DNA of 64,000 bases from Williamsia faeni (GCA_003202005.1 QJJF01000009.1:124001-188000); one strand, 5' to 3'. Positions 15,446 through 25,896 are shown, counted from the first letter of the stretch. Program-made: numbers and translations. Notes: generated by a model from the sequence alone, not told the origin.

Positions 15446-18400
15446 ATGGATCATGGAGCAATGGCCGCCCGCAAGCCCTCACCGCCGAAGTCTGCCGGTA
15501 TCGACGCGCAGCAGGTTCTCGGCCGGTTCACCGCGCCTACCCGCGCCTGGTTCACTGCGGCATTCCCCGAGCCCACCGCAGCCCAGTTGGGTGCCTGGAA
15601 CTCGATCGCCGATGGTCAGAACACGCTCGTGGTGGCGCCCACCGGGTCCGGCAAGACGCTGTCGGCGTTCCTGTGGGCGCTCGATCAACTCGCGGCGCAT
15701 CCGGTGCCGGCCGGAGCAGAACCGGTGGGTACCCGCGTTCTGTATGTCTCGCCGCTCAAGGCGCTGGCCATCGACGTCGAACGCAACCTGCGCGCGCCCT
15801 TGATCGGCCTGACACGGGCGGCACAAGATCTGGGCGAACCCGTCCCCGACATCACTGTCGGCGTCCGGTCCGGCGACACCCCGCCGGCCCAGCGCCGCCA
15901 GCTGCTGCGCAAGCCACCGGACATCCTCATCACCACACCCGAGTCACTCTTCCTGATGCTTACGTCGTCGGCCCGCGAAACCCTGACGTCGGTACAGACC
16001 GTCATCATCGACGAGGTCCACGCCGTCGCCGGGACCAAACGGGGCACCCATCTCGCTGTCTCTCTGGAACGTCTCGACGCACTCCTCGACACCCCCGCGC
16101 AGCGCATCGGCCTGTCCGCGACCGTACGCCCCGCGCAACGCGTTGCCGAGTTCCTGTCCGGCAGTCGCCCGTGCACGGTGGTGCAGCCCGCGGCACAGAA
16201 GACATTCGACCTGTCCGTCGAAGTTCCGGTCGCCGACATGACCAACATCCCGGTGATCGCCGGCAGCGAGGAGATCGACGACGAAGCGTCCGCACCGGCA
16301 GCGGGATCACTCTGGCCGTACGTCGAGAACTCCATCGTCGATCGGATCGAAAAGAACCGGTCGACCATCGTCTTCACCAATTCGCGTCGACTGGCCGAAC
16401 AACTGACGGCCCGCCTCAACGAGGTGCACGCCATCCGGATCGGTGAATCCGGGGAGTCCATGCCCAATCCCCGGGTGCCCGGCGGTGCCCCGGCGCAGGT
16501 GATGGGCAGCGGCGCCAGCAAAGGAGCGGCTCCCCTGCTCGCCCGCGCACACCATGGTTCGGTCAGCAAAGAGGTCCGCGGCCAGATCGAAGAAGAGCTC
16601 AAGTCCGGACGTCTGCGTTGTGTGGTCGCCACCAGCAGTCTCGAATTGGGCATCGACATGGGCGCGGTCGACCTGGTCGTCCAGGTCGAGGCGCCGCCCT
16701 CGGTGGCGAGCGGGCTGCAGCGGATCGGCCGCGCCGGCCACCAGGTCGGCGAGATCAGCCAGGGTGTGTTGTTTCCCAAGCATCGCGCCGATCTGCTGCG
16801 CTGTGCCGTTGCCGTCGAACGGATGACCGACGGGCTCATCGAAGAACTCACGGTCCCGTCCAATCCGCTCGACATCCTCGCGCAGCAGACCGTCGCCGCC
16901 TGTGCCACCGGCAGTATCGACGTCGATGAGTGGTACCAGCTCGTGCGTCGCAGCGCACCCTACGCAACGCTGTCGAGGCCGGTTTTCGACGCGACACTCG
17001 ATCTGCTGTCGGGTCGCTATCCGTCCGACGAGTTCGCCGAACTGCGGCCGCGGATCGTCTGGGATCGTGCGCAGGGCACGTTGACCGGGCGGCCGGGGGC
17101 ACAGCGCCTGGCCGTCACCTCCGGTGGAGCGATCCCCGACCGGGGCCTGTTCGCCGTCTATATGGTCGGCGAAAAACAAACGCGGGTAGGCGAACTCGAC
17201 GAGGAGATGGTCTACGAATCGCGGGTCGGCGATGTGTTTGCACTGGGCGCCACCAGTTGGCGGATCGAGGACATCACCCACGACCGCGTCCTGGTCACTC
17301 CCGCGTTCGGACAGGCCGGCCGGCTCCCGTTCTGGCATGGCGACAGCATCGGCAGGCCGGCCGAACTGGGTGAGGCCATCGGCAGGTTCGTCGGTGAGCT
17401 CATCGACAACAAGAAGCTCGAGTCACATGCGAAGCGGCTGGGGCTCAACGATTTTGCCCGCGACAACCTCGCCCAACTGGTATCCGAGCAGCAGGCGGCC
17501 ACCGGCCATCTGCCCACCGACCGCACCCTGCTGGTCGAGAGATTCCGCGACGAACTCGGCGACTGGCGGGTGATCCTGCACTCCCCGTACGGTTTGCGGG
17601 TGCACGCACCGTGGGCCAGTGCGGTGTCGGCCCGGCTGCAGCAGGACTACGGCATCGACGGGGCGGTCTCCGCCGCGGACGACGGCATCATCGTCCGGCT
17701 TCCCGACACCGACGACCAGCCGCCGGGTGCGGCACTGTTCGGGTTCGAGGCCGATGAGATCGAGCAGATCGTCACCGAGCAGCTCGGCGGTTCGGCCATG
17801 TTCGCCTCCCGGTTCCGCGAATGCGCCGCCCGGGCGCTGCTCTTGCCCCGGTGCAATCCCGGTCGCCGCGCACCCCTGTGGCAGCAGCGCCAACGCAGCG
17901 CGCAGCTCCTCGCCGTCGCCCAGAAGTTCCCGCAGTTCCCGATCATCCTGGAGGCGTTTCGCGAGTGCCTCCAAGACGTCTATGACCTGCCCGCGCTCGT
18001 CGACCTCCTCACCCGGATCGCAACCCGACGCCTGCGGATCATCGAGATCGAAACGCAGACACCGTCTCCCATGGCGTCGTCGCTATTGTTCGGGTATGTC
18101 GGCGCCTTCATGTACGCCGACGACGCCCCGCTGGCCGAGCGCCGCGCCGCCACACTGTCCCTCGACACCGCATTGCTGGCTCAGCTCCTCGGCCGGGTCG
18201 ATCTTCGAGAACTCCTCGACGCCAATGTCATCGCTGATACCGAGGCCAAACTGCAGCGATTGCATCCGGATCGCCGTGCCCGCGACATCGAAGGCATCGC
18301 AGATCTGTTCCGCTGGCTCGGACCACTACGCGCGACCGAGGTGGGTCCTCGCTTCACCGGCGACGATCCACTGCCGCTGATAGACGAACTCATCGCCGCC

Positions 18401-20047
18401 GGACGCGTCATCACCATTCAGCGCGCTGGTTCGGAGCTGTACGCAGCTGCCGAGGACGCCGGACGGCTGCGCGACGGGTTGGGCATCCCGCCACCGCAGG
18501 GACTTCCGCTGGCATTCCTCGAACCCGTCGATGACCCACTCGGCGACATCGTCGGACGCTACGCCCGAACCCATGGCCCGTTCCTGGCCTCCGATGCCGC
18601 CGAGTCGTTGGGCGTGGGTGTGGCGGTTGTCCGCGACACCCTGGTGCGCCTGGCCGGTCAGCGGCGAGTTGTCGAGGGAGACTTCCGGCCCGAACCCGCC
18701 GGGACCCTGCGCAACGGTGAACAGTGGTGCAATACAGAGGTACTCGCGGGATTACGTAGGGCGTCGCTGGCGGCGAGCCGCGCTGAGATCGCGCCGGTCA
18801 GTCACGAAACCTACGCCCGGTTCGTGACCGGTTGGCAGCACGTCACGGGACGGTCCCGGCTCCGGGGCATCGACGGTGTGTCAACGGTGATCGATCAGCT
18901 TGCCGGAGTACCGATTCCGGCATCGGCGTGGGAGTCGCTGATTCTGCCCGCGCGGGTGGCCGACTACCGCCCAGACATGCTCGACGAACTGAGCGCCGGC
19001 GGCGAGGTGCTCTGGGCCGGTCACGGGCGGCTGTCGGGCTCCGACGGCTGGATCAGCCTACATCCGGCGGATGTGGCCGAAGACAGTCTCCCGATCCAGG
19101 CGGAGATCGACATGGGCGATCTGCACCACCGGCTGCTCGAGCAGCTCGCCACCGGCGGAGCCTTCTTCTTTCGGCAACTCAGCGATGCGTTGGCCCTTGG
19201 CGGCGTATCTCCGCTCGGAGCCGATGTCGAGATGGCCCTCTGGGATCTGGCCTGGGCCGGGCGGATCAGCAACGACACCTTCAGCCCGGTCCGGGCCCTG
19301 CTTGGTCCAGGCCGCAAACCGGGAGGCACGCGCGGTGCCCCGGCACATCGCGGCCGAAGCCGGTTTGCCCGAACCCCACGGACGGCACCGCTGTCGATGA
19401 CAGGACGATGGTTTGCGCTACCGGAACAGATGTCCGATCCGACTCGCGCGGTCGCTGCTCAGTGCTCGGCACTGCTCGACCGGTACGGCGTGGTGACCAA
19501 GGGTGCGGTGACGACCGAAGGCATCGCCGGTGGTTTCTCCCGGGTATACAAGGCGCTCAGCGGTTTTGAGGACAGCGGCAAAGTTCGGCGTGGCTACTAC
19601 ATCGATGGGCTCGGCGGCGCCCAGTTCGCCGCGACCACCACGGTCGACCGGCTCCGCGACGAGGTCGAGACCACCGGCACGTCTGCCTTGGCGCTCGCCG
19701 CCACCGATCCGGCCAATCCGTACGGCGCAGCGCTGGCCTGGCCGAAGCAGGCCGAGGGCCATCGACCCGGTCGCAAACCGGGCGCGCTGGTGGTTCTTGT
19801 CGACGGGCATCTGGTCTTGTTCGTCGAGCGCGGCGGAAAGACTGTGCTGACGTTCAGCGAGAACGTCGCCCATCTGGAGGCCGCGACCGGCGCACTGGCA
19901 AAGGTGGTGATTCGCGGCCAGGTTGATCGCCTGCACGTCGAACGCGTCGACGGTGACCCGGTTCTGACCAGTGATCTGGCACCACATCTGCGTGAGAGTG
20001 GCTTTGCGGCCACGCCGCGGGGTTTACGGCTCCGCCGAACGGGCTGA
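15446..20047 (+). CDS. lhr: Lhr-family ATP-dependent DNA helicase
   Basis: A very large superfamily 2 helicase of about 1,533 residues, similar in size to M. tuberculosis Lhr (1,513). Walker A APTGSGKT is at 64-71 and the DEVH box at 189-192. Motif VI-like QRIGRAGHQVG falls in the second RecA domain. The C-terminal half carries the winged-helix and Lhr C-terminal domains thought to form its ring oligomer. Lhr is a 3'-to-5' translocase linked to mitomycin-type DNA damage repair. Start choice is uncertain: ATG 15446, ATG 15461 and an upstream GTG at 15380 are all in frame. The Mtb protein begins close to the segment after 15461. Confidence 0.93.
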   Translation: MDHGAMAARKPSPPKSAGIDAQQVLGRFTAPTRAWFTAAFPEPTAAQLGAWNSIADGQNTLVVAPTGSGKTLSAFLWALDQLAAHPVPAGAEPVGTRVLYVSPLKALAIDVERNLRAPLIGLTRAAQDLGEPVPDITVGVRSGDTPPAQRRQLLRKPPDILITTPESLFLMLTSSARETLTSVQTVIIDEVHAVAGTKRGTHLAVSLERLDALLDTPAQRIGLSATVRPAQRVAEFLSGSRPCTVVQPAAQKTFDLSVEVPVADMTNIPVIAGSEEIDDEASAPAAGSLWPYVENSIVDRIEKNRSTIVFTNSRRLAEQLTARLNEVHAIRIGESGESMPNPRVPGGAPAQVMGSGASKGAAPLLARAHHGSVSKEVRGQIEEELKSGRLRCVVATSSLELGIDMGAVDLVVQVEAPPSVASGLQRIGRAGHQVGEISQGVLFPKHRADLLRCAVAVERMTDGLIEELTVPSNPLDILAQQTVAACATGSIDVDEWYQLVRRSAPYATLSRPVFDATLDLLSGRYPSDEFAELRPRIVWDRAQGTLTGRPGAQRLAVTSGGAIPDRGLFAVYMVGEKQTRVGELDEEMVYESRVGDVFALGATSWRIEDITHDRVLVTPAFGQAGRLPFWHGDSIGRPAELGEAIGRFVGELIDNKKLESHAKRLGLNDFARDNLAQLVSEQQAATGHLPTDRTLLVERFRDELGDWRVILHSPYGLRVHAPWASAVSARLQQDYGIDGAVSAADDGIIVRLPDTDDQPPGAALFGFEADEIEQIVTEQLGGSAMFASRFRECAARALLLPRCNPGRRAPLWQQRQRSAQLLAVAQKFPQFPIILEAFRECLQDVYDLPALVDLLTRIATRRLRIIEIETQTPSPMASSLLFGYVGAFMYADDAPLAERRAATLSLDTALLAQLLGRVDLRELLDANVIADTEAKLQRLHPDRRARDIEGIADLFRWLGPLRATEVGPRFTGDDPLPLIDELIAAGRVITIQRAGSELYAAAEDAGRLRDGLGIPPPQGLPLAFLEPVDDPLGDIVGRYARTHGPFLASDAAESLGVGVAVVRDTLVRLAGQRRVVEGDFRPEPAGTLRNGEQWCNTEVLAGLRRASLAASRAEIAPVSHETYARFVTGWQHVTGRSRLRGIDGVSTVIDQLAGVPIPASAWESLILPARVADYRPDMLDELSAGGEVLWAGHGRLSGSDGWISLHPADVAEDSLPIQAEIDMGDLHHRLLEQLATGGAFFFRQLSDALALGGVSPLGADVEMALWDLAWAGRISNDTFSPVRALLGPGRKPGGTRGAPAHRGRSRFARTPRTAPLSMTGRWFALPEQMSDPTRAVAAQCSALLDRYGVVTKGAVTTEGIAGGFSRVYKALSGFEDSGKVRRGYYIDGLGGAQFAATTTVDRLRDEVETTGTSALALAATDPANPYGAALAWPKQAEGHRPGRKPGALVVLVDGHLVLFVERGGKTVLTFSENVAHLEAATGALAKVVIRGQVDRLHVERVDGDPVLTSDLAPHLRESGFAATPRGLRLRRTG

Positions 20048-20160
20048 GGCCGGATAGCCAAATCGTGCCGGTGTGACGGACAGGGTACGTCGGGACAATT
20101 TAGTCTGTACGCAGGCTCGGTCATCACCAGGTGGCTCACAGACGCAAAGGACTTGATTTC

Positions 20161-20754
20161 ATGGCGCAACAGGCACCTTCCACTGCAGCGGCGACGCTCA
20201 GTTCGGAGCTGCCCGCCTGGCAGCAGGCGCGCCGGCTCAGCATCATCAAGGCTGCCAACGCCGCGCTCAAGGCGCAGGAGTACGAGCAGATCCAGATCCG
20301 TGATGTGGCACAGGAGGCCGGTGTGGCGCTCGGCACCCTGTATCGATACTTCTCCTCCAAAGAGCACCTCTACGCCGCCGTGCTCCTGGATTGGGCCGAG
20401 CCGGCGTACGCGCGGTCCGGCGAGAACCTGTCGGACCATCAGATCCGCGCCAAGATGAACGCTGTCATCTCGGCGTTCGAGCGACGCCCACATTTCTTCA
20501 AGGTCCACGTGATCTTGCAGTCGAGTTCGGATGCCAACGCAAACTTGCTACTGGGCCAGTTCTTTTCAGTCTGTCAGCAGACGCTGGCCGGCGACTTCGC
20601 CCGGCTCGGCCCGGATGCGTCCACCGACGCCGCGATCATGCTCTGGTCGATCATCAACACTGCCCTGACCTCGGCGATCTATCACGACGGAGACATGGAC
20701 GACGTCTACCGCCTGTGCAACCGATTCATGGACTTCCTGTTCGGCCCGGCGTAG
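20161..20754 (+). CDS. TetR-family regulator (KstR-like architecture)
   Basis: A 197-residue regulator. The helix-turn-helix reads IQIRDVAQEAGVALGTLYRY, followed by FSSKEHLYAAVLLDW, close in style to KstR-type lipid and steroid regulators but not identical. The ATG at 20161 has AAAGGA eight bases upstream, which decides against an earlier GTG. The gene sits 80 bases upstream of a thiolase-fold and DUF35 pair, with two palindromes in the gap, so it probably regulates that pair. Its ligand would be a CoA thioester or lipid by analogy only. Confidence 0.85.
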   Translation: MAQQAPSTAAATLSSELPAWQQARRLSIIKAANAALKAQEYEQIQIRDVAQEAGVALGTLYRYFSSKEHLYAAVLLDWAEPAYARSGENLSDHQIRAKMNAVISAFERRPHFFKVHVILQSSSDANANLLLGQFFSVCQQTLAGDFARLGPDASTDAAIMLWSIINTALTSAIYHDGDMDDVYRLCNRFMDFLFGPA

Positions 20755-20767
20755 CCCTCCCTTGAAA

Positions 20768-20805
20768 ACTAGATTCAGATTCTAGTAGGTTGACGGTCGA
20801 CCGTC
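20768..20805. promoter_or_regulatory. Two palindromes between tetR and the thiolase-like gene
   Basis: The first has ACTAGA at 20768-20773 and TCTAGT at 20781-20786, a perfect 6-bp inverted repeat with a 7-base spacer. The second, GACGGTCGACCGTC at 20792-20805, is a perfect 14-bp palindrome. Both lie before the Shine-Dalgarno GGAG at 20826. One or both may be the operator for the neighbouring TetR protein. Confidence 0.6.
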
Positions 20806-20834
20806 TCTTCTAATTCTGACCTGCAGGAGCATCC

Positions 20835-22046
20835 ATGGGGTTTCAAGGCGATGCGGCAATTGTCGGATATACGGAATTGCCACCGCAGAAAGTCTCCACC
20901 AGGACGCCTCGCTTCACGCTCGAACAGTGGGCGACGCTGTCGGCGGCGGCCATCGCGGACGCCGGACTGACCGGGGTCGCGATCGACGGAATCGTCACGT
21001 CGACACTGCTCGAGTCCGAGATGTTCGTTCCGTCGACCATCGCCGAATACCTCGGTGCCAAGATCAACTTCGCCGAGGTGGTCGACCTCGGCGGCGCATC
21101 GGCGTCTGCAATGGTCTGGCGCGCCGCCGCGGCCGTGGAGCTGGGCATCTGCGAAGCCGTCTTGTGCGTGCTGCCTGCCGATTACGGTGTGCCGTACAAC
21201 GCAAAGAAGCCGCTGCCGGAGAGTCTCACCGACATCCTGCTGTACGGCTCGTCGTCGAACCGTTACGGCTCGCCGCAGGCCGAGTTCGACATCCCGTTCG
21301 GCAATCTCGGCCAGAACGGTCCGTACGGGCAGATCGCGCAGTTGTATCGTTCGGTCTACGGATACGACGAGCGCGCACTTGCGAAAATTGTTGTGGACCA
21401 ACGGGTCAACGCCAATCACACACCCGATGCGATCTTCTACGACACGCCACTGACCATCGAGGACGTCTTGGCCAGTCCCATGATCGCCGACCCCCTTCAC
21501 CGCCTCGAGATCGTGATGCCGTGTTCGGGTGGCGCCGCGGTGTTGGTCACCTCCGCGTCGCTGGCCAAGAAGAGCAAGAATCGCCCGGTGTGGGTCAAGG
21601 GCTTCGGCGAGCACGTCGCCTACAAGACGCCCAGCTACGCCGAGGATCTGTTGCAGACGCCGATCACCCAGGCCGCCAACACCGCATTCACGATGAGCGG
21701 ACTCGATCGCGACGACATGGACATGGTCTCGATCTACGACTGCTACACCATCACCGTGCTGATGAGCCTGGAAGACGCCGGCTTCTGCGACAAGGGCAAG
21801 GGCATGGAGTTCGTGAACTCGCATGACCTGACCTTCCGCGGAGACTTCCCGCTGAACACCGCGGGCGGCCAGCTCGGCTTCGGCCAGGCCGGACTTGCCG
21901 GCGGCATGCATCACGTCTGTGACGCCACCCGCCAGATCATGGGCCGGGCCGGGGACGCACAGGTCAACGACTGCAACCGCGCGTTCGTCTCCGGCAACGG
22001 TGGCGTGATGGGCGAACAGACCACACTGGTTCTCCAGGGCGACTAG
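20835..22046 (+). CDS. Thiolase-superfamily protein, Ltp-type, lacking the nucleophilic Cys
   Basis: A 403-residue lipid-transfer/SCP-2-thiolase-like protein. In true thiolases a NACASG-type segment carries the acyl-accepting Cys. Here the matching segment reads DLGGASASAM (84-93), so Gly or Ala replaces it. The C-terminal region has the usual Gly-rich NTAGGQLGFGQAGLAGGMHH. Cys-less Ltp proteins paired with DUF35 partners (Ltp2 with ChsH2) act as retro-aldolases on side-chain CoA thioesters, and the next gene is a DUF35 protein. Retro-aldolase or scaffold function is therefore more likely than thiolysis. GGAG at 20826 supports the ATG. Confidence 0.78.
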   Translation: MGFQGDAAIVGYTELPPQKVSTRTPRFTLEQWATLSAAAIADAGLTGVAIDGIVTSTLLESEMFVPSTIAEYLGAKINFAEVVDLGGASASAMVWRAAAAVELGICEAVLCVLPADYGVPYNAKKPLPESLTDILLYGSSSNRYGSPQAEFDIPFGNLGQNGPYGQIAQLYRSVYGYDERALAKIVVDQRVNANHTPDAIFYDTPLTIEDVLASPMIADPLHRLEIVMPCSGGAAVLVTSASLAKKSKNRPVWVKGFGEHVAYKTPSYAEDLLQTPITQAANTAFTMSGLDRDDMDMVSIYDCYTITVLMSLEDAGFCDKGKGMEFVNSHDLTFRGDFPLNTAGGQLGFGQAGLAGGMHHVCDATRQIMGRAGDAQVNDCNRAFVSGNGGVMGEQTTLVLQGD

Positions 22047-22060
22047 AAAGCGATCACCTC

Positions 22061-22468
22061 ATGACGTTCACCAAACCGATGCCGGTGAAAACGCCTGTGA
22101 CCGCACCCTTCTGGGACGCGTTGGCAGAGCACAAGGTTCGTATCCAGTATTCGCCGTCGCTACAGAAGTATGTGTTCTATCCGCGCCTCCTGGCGCCCGG
22201 AACGCTGGCCGACGACCTCGAGTGGCGCGAGATCTCCGGACTCGGGAAGCTCTACACCTTCACCATTGCGCACAAGCCGGTGTCGCCGCACTTCGCCGAC
22301 TCGGTGCCGCAGTTGGTTGCCGTGGTGCAGTGGGACGAAGGCCCCCGCTTGTCCACCGAACTGGTCAACGTCGCACCCGAGGACATCACCGTGGGCATGC
22401 GGGTCAAACCCGTCTTCTTCGACTACCCCGACGACAACGTCACCCTGCTGCGGTACGAGCCCGCCTGA
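22061..22468 (+). CDS. DUF35/OB-fold protein partner of the Ltp-like enzyme, no zinc-ribbon Cys
   Basis: A 135-residue protein of the DUF35 family (rubredoxin-like zinc ribbon plus OB fold, acyl-CoA-associated). In most members residues near 31-45 contain two CxxC pairs; here the region reads YSPSLQKYVFYPR and has no Cys. The PR motif and the OB part (GLGKLYTFTIAHKP onward) are retained. It follows the thiolase-fold gene by 14 bases, so the two probably form a complex as in ChsH2-Ltp2. Loss of zinc ligands suggests a structural role. Confidence 0.8.
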   Translation: MTFTKPMPVKTPVTAPFWDALAEHKVRIQYSPSLQKYVFYPRLLAPGTLADDLEWREISGLGKLYTFTIAHKPVSPHFADSVPQLVAVVQWDEGPRLSTELVNVAPEDITVGMRVKPVFFDYPDDNVTLLRYEPA

Positions 22469-22476
22469 TCCTGCGC

Positions 22477-22492
22477 CGGTCCGCGCGGACCG
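22477..22492. terminator. GC palindrome between convergent DUF35 and glpD genes
   Basis: CGGTCCGCGCGGACCG is a perfect 16-bp palindrome in the 33-base gap between convergent stops. It can fold as a 6-bp stem with a GCGC loop. There is no T tract, so it would be at best a weak or factor-assisted bidirectional terminator. Confidence 0.4.
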
Positions 22493-22501
22493 CACTCACC
22501 A

Positions 22502-24247
22502 TCAATCCGGGACCGGCACCGGTTCCAGGAGTTCGGAGCGCGATTCCGGAGCGGCCGCGCGCAGGGCGTCGGCGGATTCGTCGTCGGGCTGACGCTGCGA
22601 GGCGACCTCGGCGGCCACCCGGGCCAGGTATGTCTCGACCTCGAACTCAGTCTGCTCGGCATCCCAGTCCAGCAGTGGCGCAACCAGATCGGCCACCTCG
22701 GCCGCGCAGTTCACGCCACGGTCGGGGTATTCGATCGCGATGCGGGTACGCCGCGCGAGGATGTCTTCGAGGTGCAGTGCGGCTTCGCTGACCACGGCGT
22801 AGACCACCTCGACCCGCAGATATTGCGGAGCGCTCGTCAGCGGTTCGAGAAGGCTGGCGTCCTTCTTGGCGTAGGCCAGGACGTCGTCGATCAACGAGCC
22901 GTAGCGATTGAGCAGTCGGCGAATGCGGTACGGGTGCAGGCCGTGTCGTTGTCCGAGCTGATCGCATTGGTTGATCAGCGCGTGGTAGCCGTCTGCCCCG
23001 ATCAGTGGCACCTTCGCGGTGATCGACGGCGCCACCCGCACCGGGATGAAGTCGGTGATGGCGTCCACGGCATCTGCGGCCATCACCCGGTAGGTGGTGT
23101 ACTTGCCACCGGCGATCGCGATCATTCCGGGCGCCACCTCGGCGACCGCATGTTCACGGGAGAGCTTCGACGTCTCGTCGCTTTCGCCGGCGAGCAGTGG
23201 ACGGAGTCCGGCGTAGACCCCTTCGATGTCGGCCTGGGTCAACGGCGTCACCAGCACTTCGTTGACACGTTCGAGAATGTATTCGATGTCGGCGGCGGTG
23301 GCGGCCGGATGCGCGAGGTCGAGGTTCCAGTCGGTGTCGGTGGTTCCGACGATCCAGTGGGTCTCCCAGGGGATCACGAACAGCACGGACTTGGCGGTCC
23401 GGAGGATGATGGCCGACTCGCTGACGATGCGGTCGCGCGGGACAACGATGTGCACACCCTTGGATGCCCGGACCCGAAAGCGGCCACGCTGCTTCGACAA
23501 TGCCTGGATCTCGTCGGTCCAGACCCCCGACGCATTGATCACACAATGACTGCGGATCTCTGCGATCTCGCCGGACTCGGTATCTCGGACGCGGACGCCG
23601 CTGACCCTGTCCGCTTCCCGGAGGAAGCCGGTGACCTGCGTCGAGGTCCGGATGACCGCACCATATTGCGCGGCCGTGCGCGCCACGGTCATGGTGTGGC
23701 GGGCGTCGTCGACCACCGTGTCGTAATAGGTGATCCCGCCGGTGAGTGAGTTCCGTTTGAGTGCCGGAGCGATCCGCAGCGCCCCGGATCGAGTCACATG
23801 GCGTTGCCCGGGAACCGATTTCGAACCACCCAGCGAGTCGTAGAGAAAAAGGCCCGCTGCCATATACGGCCGTTCCCAGCCGCGGTGCGTCAGCGGATAC
23901 AGAAACGGGAGCGGTTTGACCAGATGCGGCGCGAGGGTGCTCAGCGACAGTTCACGTTCACGCAGTGCTTCGCGGACCAGACCGAACTCGAGTTGCTCGA
24001 GGTAGCGCAGTCCACCGTGGAACATCTTGGATGAACGACTCGACGTTCCCGATGCGATGTCGCGGGCCTCGACGAGTGCCACCCGCAGTCCGCGGGTCGC
24101 GGCATCGAGCGCAGTTCCGACCCCGACGATCCCGCCGCCGACCACCACCACGTCGAACTGTTCGGTCGACAGGCGCTGCCAGGCATTTTCCCGGTAGCGC
24201 GGACCGAGGTCGGCGGGACGATCCGGATCGAATGTTGCTGTGCTCAT
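22502..24247 (-). CDS. glpD: Glycerol-3-phosphate dehydrogenase, FAD-dependent
   Basis: A 581-residue respiratory enzyme that oxidises sn-glycerol-3-phosphate to dihydroxyacetone phosphate at the membrane, passing electrons to quinone. The FAD motif GGGIVG is at 37-42, and [21 protein letters not shown] (split here by residue numbering about 65-85) is a GlpD hallmark. The C-terminal DAO_C domain is present. GGGAG six bases before the ATG supports the start. It is divergent from glpK, with which it shares an operator-like palindrome. It corresponds in position to Rv3302c (glpD2) in the M. tuberculosis order. Confidence 0.94.
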   Translation of the reverse strand: MSTATFDPDRPADLGPRYRENAWQRLSTEQFDVVVVGGGIVGVGTALDAATRGLRVALVEARDIASGTSSRSSKMFHGGLRYLEQLEFGLVREALRERELSLSTLAPHLVKPLPFLYPLTHRGWERPYMAAGLFLYDSLGGSKSVPGQRHVTRSGALRIAPALKRNSLTGGITYYDTVVDDARHTMTVARTAAQYGAVIRTSTQVTGFLREADRVSGVRVRDTESGEIAEIRSHCVINASGVWTDEIQALSKQRGRFRVRASKGVHIVVPRDRIVSESAIILRTAKSVLFVIPWETHWIVGTTDTDWNLDLAHPAATAADIEYILERVNEVLVTPLTQADIEGVYAGLRPLLAGESDETSKLSREHAVAEVAPGMIAIAGGKYTTYRVMAADAVDAITDFIPVRVAPSITAKVPLIGADGYHALINQCDQLGQRHGLHPYRIRRLLNRYGSLIDDVLAYAKKDASLLEPLTSAPQYLRVEVVYAVVSEAALHLEDILARRTRIAIEYPDRGVNCAAEVADLVAPLLDWDAEQTEFEVETYLARVAAEVASQRQPDDESADALRAAAPESRSELLEPVPVPD

Positions 24248-24286
24248 CGCGATCTCCCATTCGCTGGGCGGATACTCCTGTCCCAG

Positions 24287-24302
24287 GTTACCCGCTGGTA
24301 AC
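24287..24302. promoter_or_regulatory. Palindromic operator GTTACC-CGCT-GGTAAC between glpD and glpK
   Basis: A perfect inverted repeat with 6-bp arms in the 140-base divergent gap, 40 bases upstream of glpD and 86 upstream of glpK. One regulator bound here could control both genes, for example a GlpR- or GntR-like repressor responding to glycerol-3-phosphate. No regulator gene is adjacent. Confidence 0.6.
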
Positions 24303-24387
24303 TATTCGGCCACTCCAAAGCGCTCCGGTGACACGTCGAGGTCCATCACAGCGGACTCTACGTGCAGTTCATGGAACACTCGGGGAC

Positions 24388-25896
24388 GTGAGCAACACCA
24401 CGGGTTACGTCGCCGCGGTCGACCAGGGAACAACGTCGACGCGTTGCATGATTTTCGACCATTCCGGACGTGTCATCAGTTCGGAGCAGGTCGAGCACAC
24501 GCAGATCTTCCCGCGGTCCGGGTGGGTCGAGCACGATGCCGTCGAGATCTGGCGTCACACGCGCCGGGTCGTCGCCGCTGCCATGGCGGCGGAAGATCTG
24601 CAGACCGCCGACATCGTCGCCCTCGGGATCACCAATCAGCGTGAGACCACCGTGGTCTGGGATCGGTCGACGGGGCAGCCCGTCTACAACGCGATCGTCT
24701 GGCAGGACACGCGCACGGCGGCACTCTGCGAGGAGCTCGCCGGCGACCAGGGTCCGGGTAGATATCAGCAGCGCACCGGCCTGCCGTTGTCCACCTACTT
24801 CTCCGGCCCCAAGATCCGATGGATTCTCGACAACGTCGACGGTGTCCGGGACCGAGCCGAGGCCGGTGAATTGTGTTTCGGCACAATGGATACGTGGCTG
24901 ATCTGGAACATGACCGGCGGACCGGACGGTGGCCGGCATCTGACCGACGTCACCAATGCGTCCCGGACCATGCTGATGGATCTCGAAACCCTCGCCTGGG
25001 ACGAACAGATCTGCGCCGAGATGCGTATCCCGATGAGTCTGCTACCCGAGATCCACAGTTCGTCGAAGGTGTATTGCCATGTCCGCGAGCGCGGCGCGCT
25101 CGCCGATGTGCCGATCGCCGGCATCCTCGGCGACCAGCAGGCGGCCACCTTCGGACAGGCCTGCCTCAAACCGGGTGAAGCCAAGAACACTTATGGCACA
25201 GGCAATTTCCTTCTCCTGAACACCGGTGAGGAAGTCGTCCACAGCGAACACGGACTACTCACCACCGTCTGCTATCAAATCGGCGACGACAAGCCCGTGT
25301 ATGCGCTGGAGGGTTCGATCGCCGTGACCGGATCACTCGTCCAGTGGCTCCGCGACAATCTGGGTTTGATCAGTGCCGCAGGCGATATCGAACAGGTCGC
25401 TCAGACTGTCGACGACAACGGCGGCGTCTATTTTGTTCCGGCGTTCTCGGGGCTGTTCGCCCCGCGGTGGCGACCCGATGCGCGTGGCGTCATCATCGGC
25501 CTGACCCGTTTCGTCAACAAAGGTCACATTGCGCGAGCAGCATTGGAGGCCACTGCTTTCCAGACCCGTGAGGTGATCGAGGCCATGCAGGCCGATTCAG
25601 GCGTGGCGTTGTCGACGCTCAAAGTCGATGGCGGCATGGTCGTCAACGAGCTGCTGATGCAATTTCAGTCCGACATCCTGGGCGTGCCCGTTGTCCGGCC
25701 GGTTGTCAACGAAACAACCGCGTTGGGCGCCGCCTACGCGGCCGGGCTGGCGGTGGGCTATTGGGACAGTGAGCAGGAGATTCGCGACAACTGGGCGCAG
25801 GCGAAGTCATGGGAGCCCACAATGCCCGCCGCTGATCGCGATGCGCGCTTCGCGGAGTGGAACATTGCCGTGGAACGTAGCTACGACCTGGCCTGA
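24388..25896 (+). CDS. glpK: Glycerol kinase
   Basis: A 502-residue FGGY-family kinase that phosphorylates glycerol to glycerol-3-phosphate, the substrate of the divergent GlpD. The phosphate loop DQGTTSTR is at 12-19. GITNQRET and WQDTRT follow in the usual order, and [11 protein letters not shown] and [16 protein letters not shown] are FGGY signatures. The start is taken as GTG at 24388, in frame and placed as in other GlpK proteins. It ends only 7 bases from the convergent PPE-like stop. Confidence 0.95.
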   Translation: MSNTTGYVAAVDQGTTSTRCMIFDHSGRVISSEQVEHTQIFPRSGWVEHDAVEIWRHTRRVVAAAMAAEDLQTADIVALGITNQRETTVVWDRSTGQPVYNAIVWQDTRTAALCEELAGDQGPGRYQQRTGLPLSTYFSGPKIRWILDNVDGVRDRAEAGELCFGTMDTWLIWNMTGGPDGGRHLTDVTNASRTMLMDLETLAWDEQICAEMRIPMSLLPEIHSSSKVYCHVRERGALADVPIAGILGDQQAATFGQACLKPGEAKNTYGTGNFLLLNTGEEVVHSEHGLLTTVCYQIGDDKPVYALEGSIAVTGSLVQWLRDNLGLISAAGDIEQVAQTVDDNGGVYFVPAFSGLFAPRWRPDARGVIIGLTRFVNKGHIARAALEATAFQTREVIEAMQADSGVALSTLKVDGGMVVNELLMQFQSDILGVPVVRPVVNETTALGAAYAAGLAVGYWDSEQEIRDNWAQAKSWEPTMPAADRDARFAEWNIAVERSYDLA

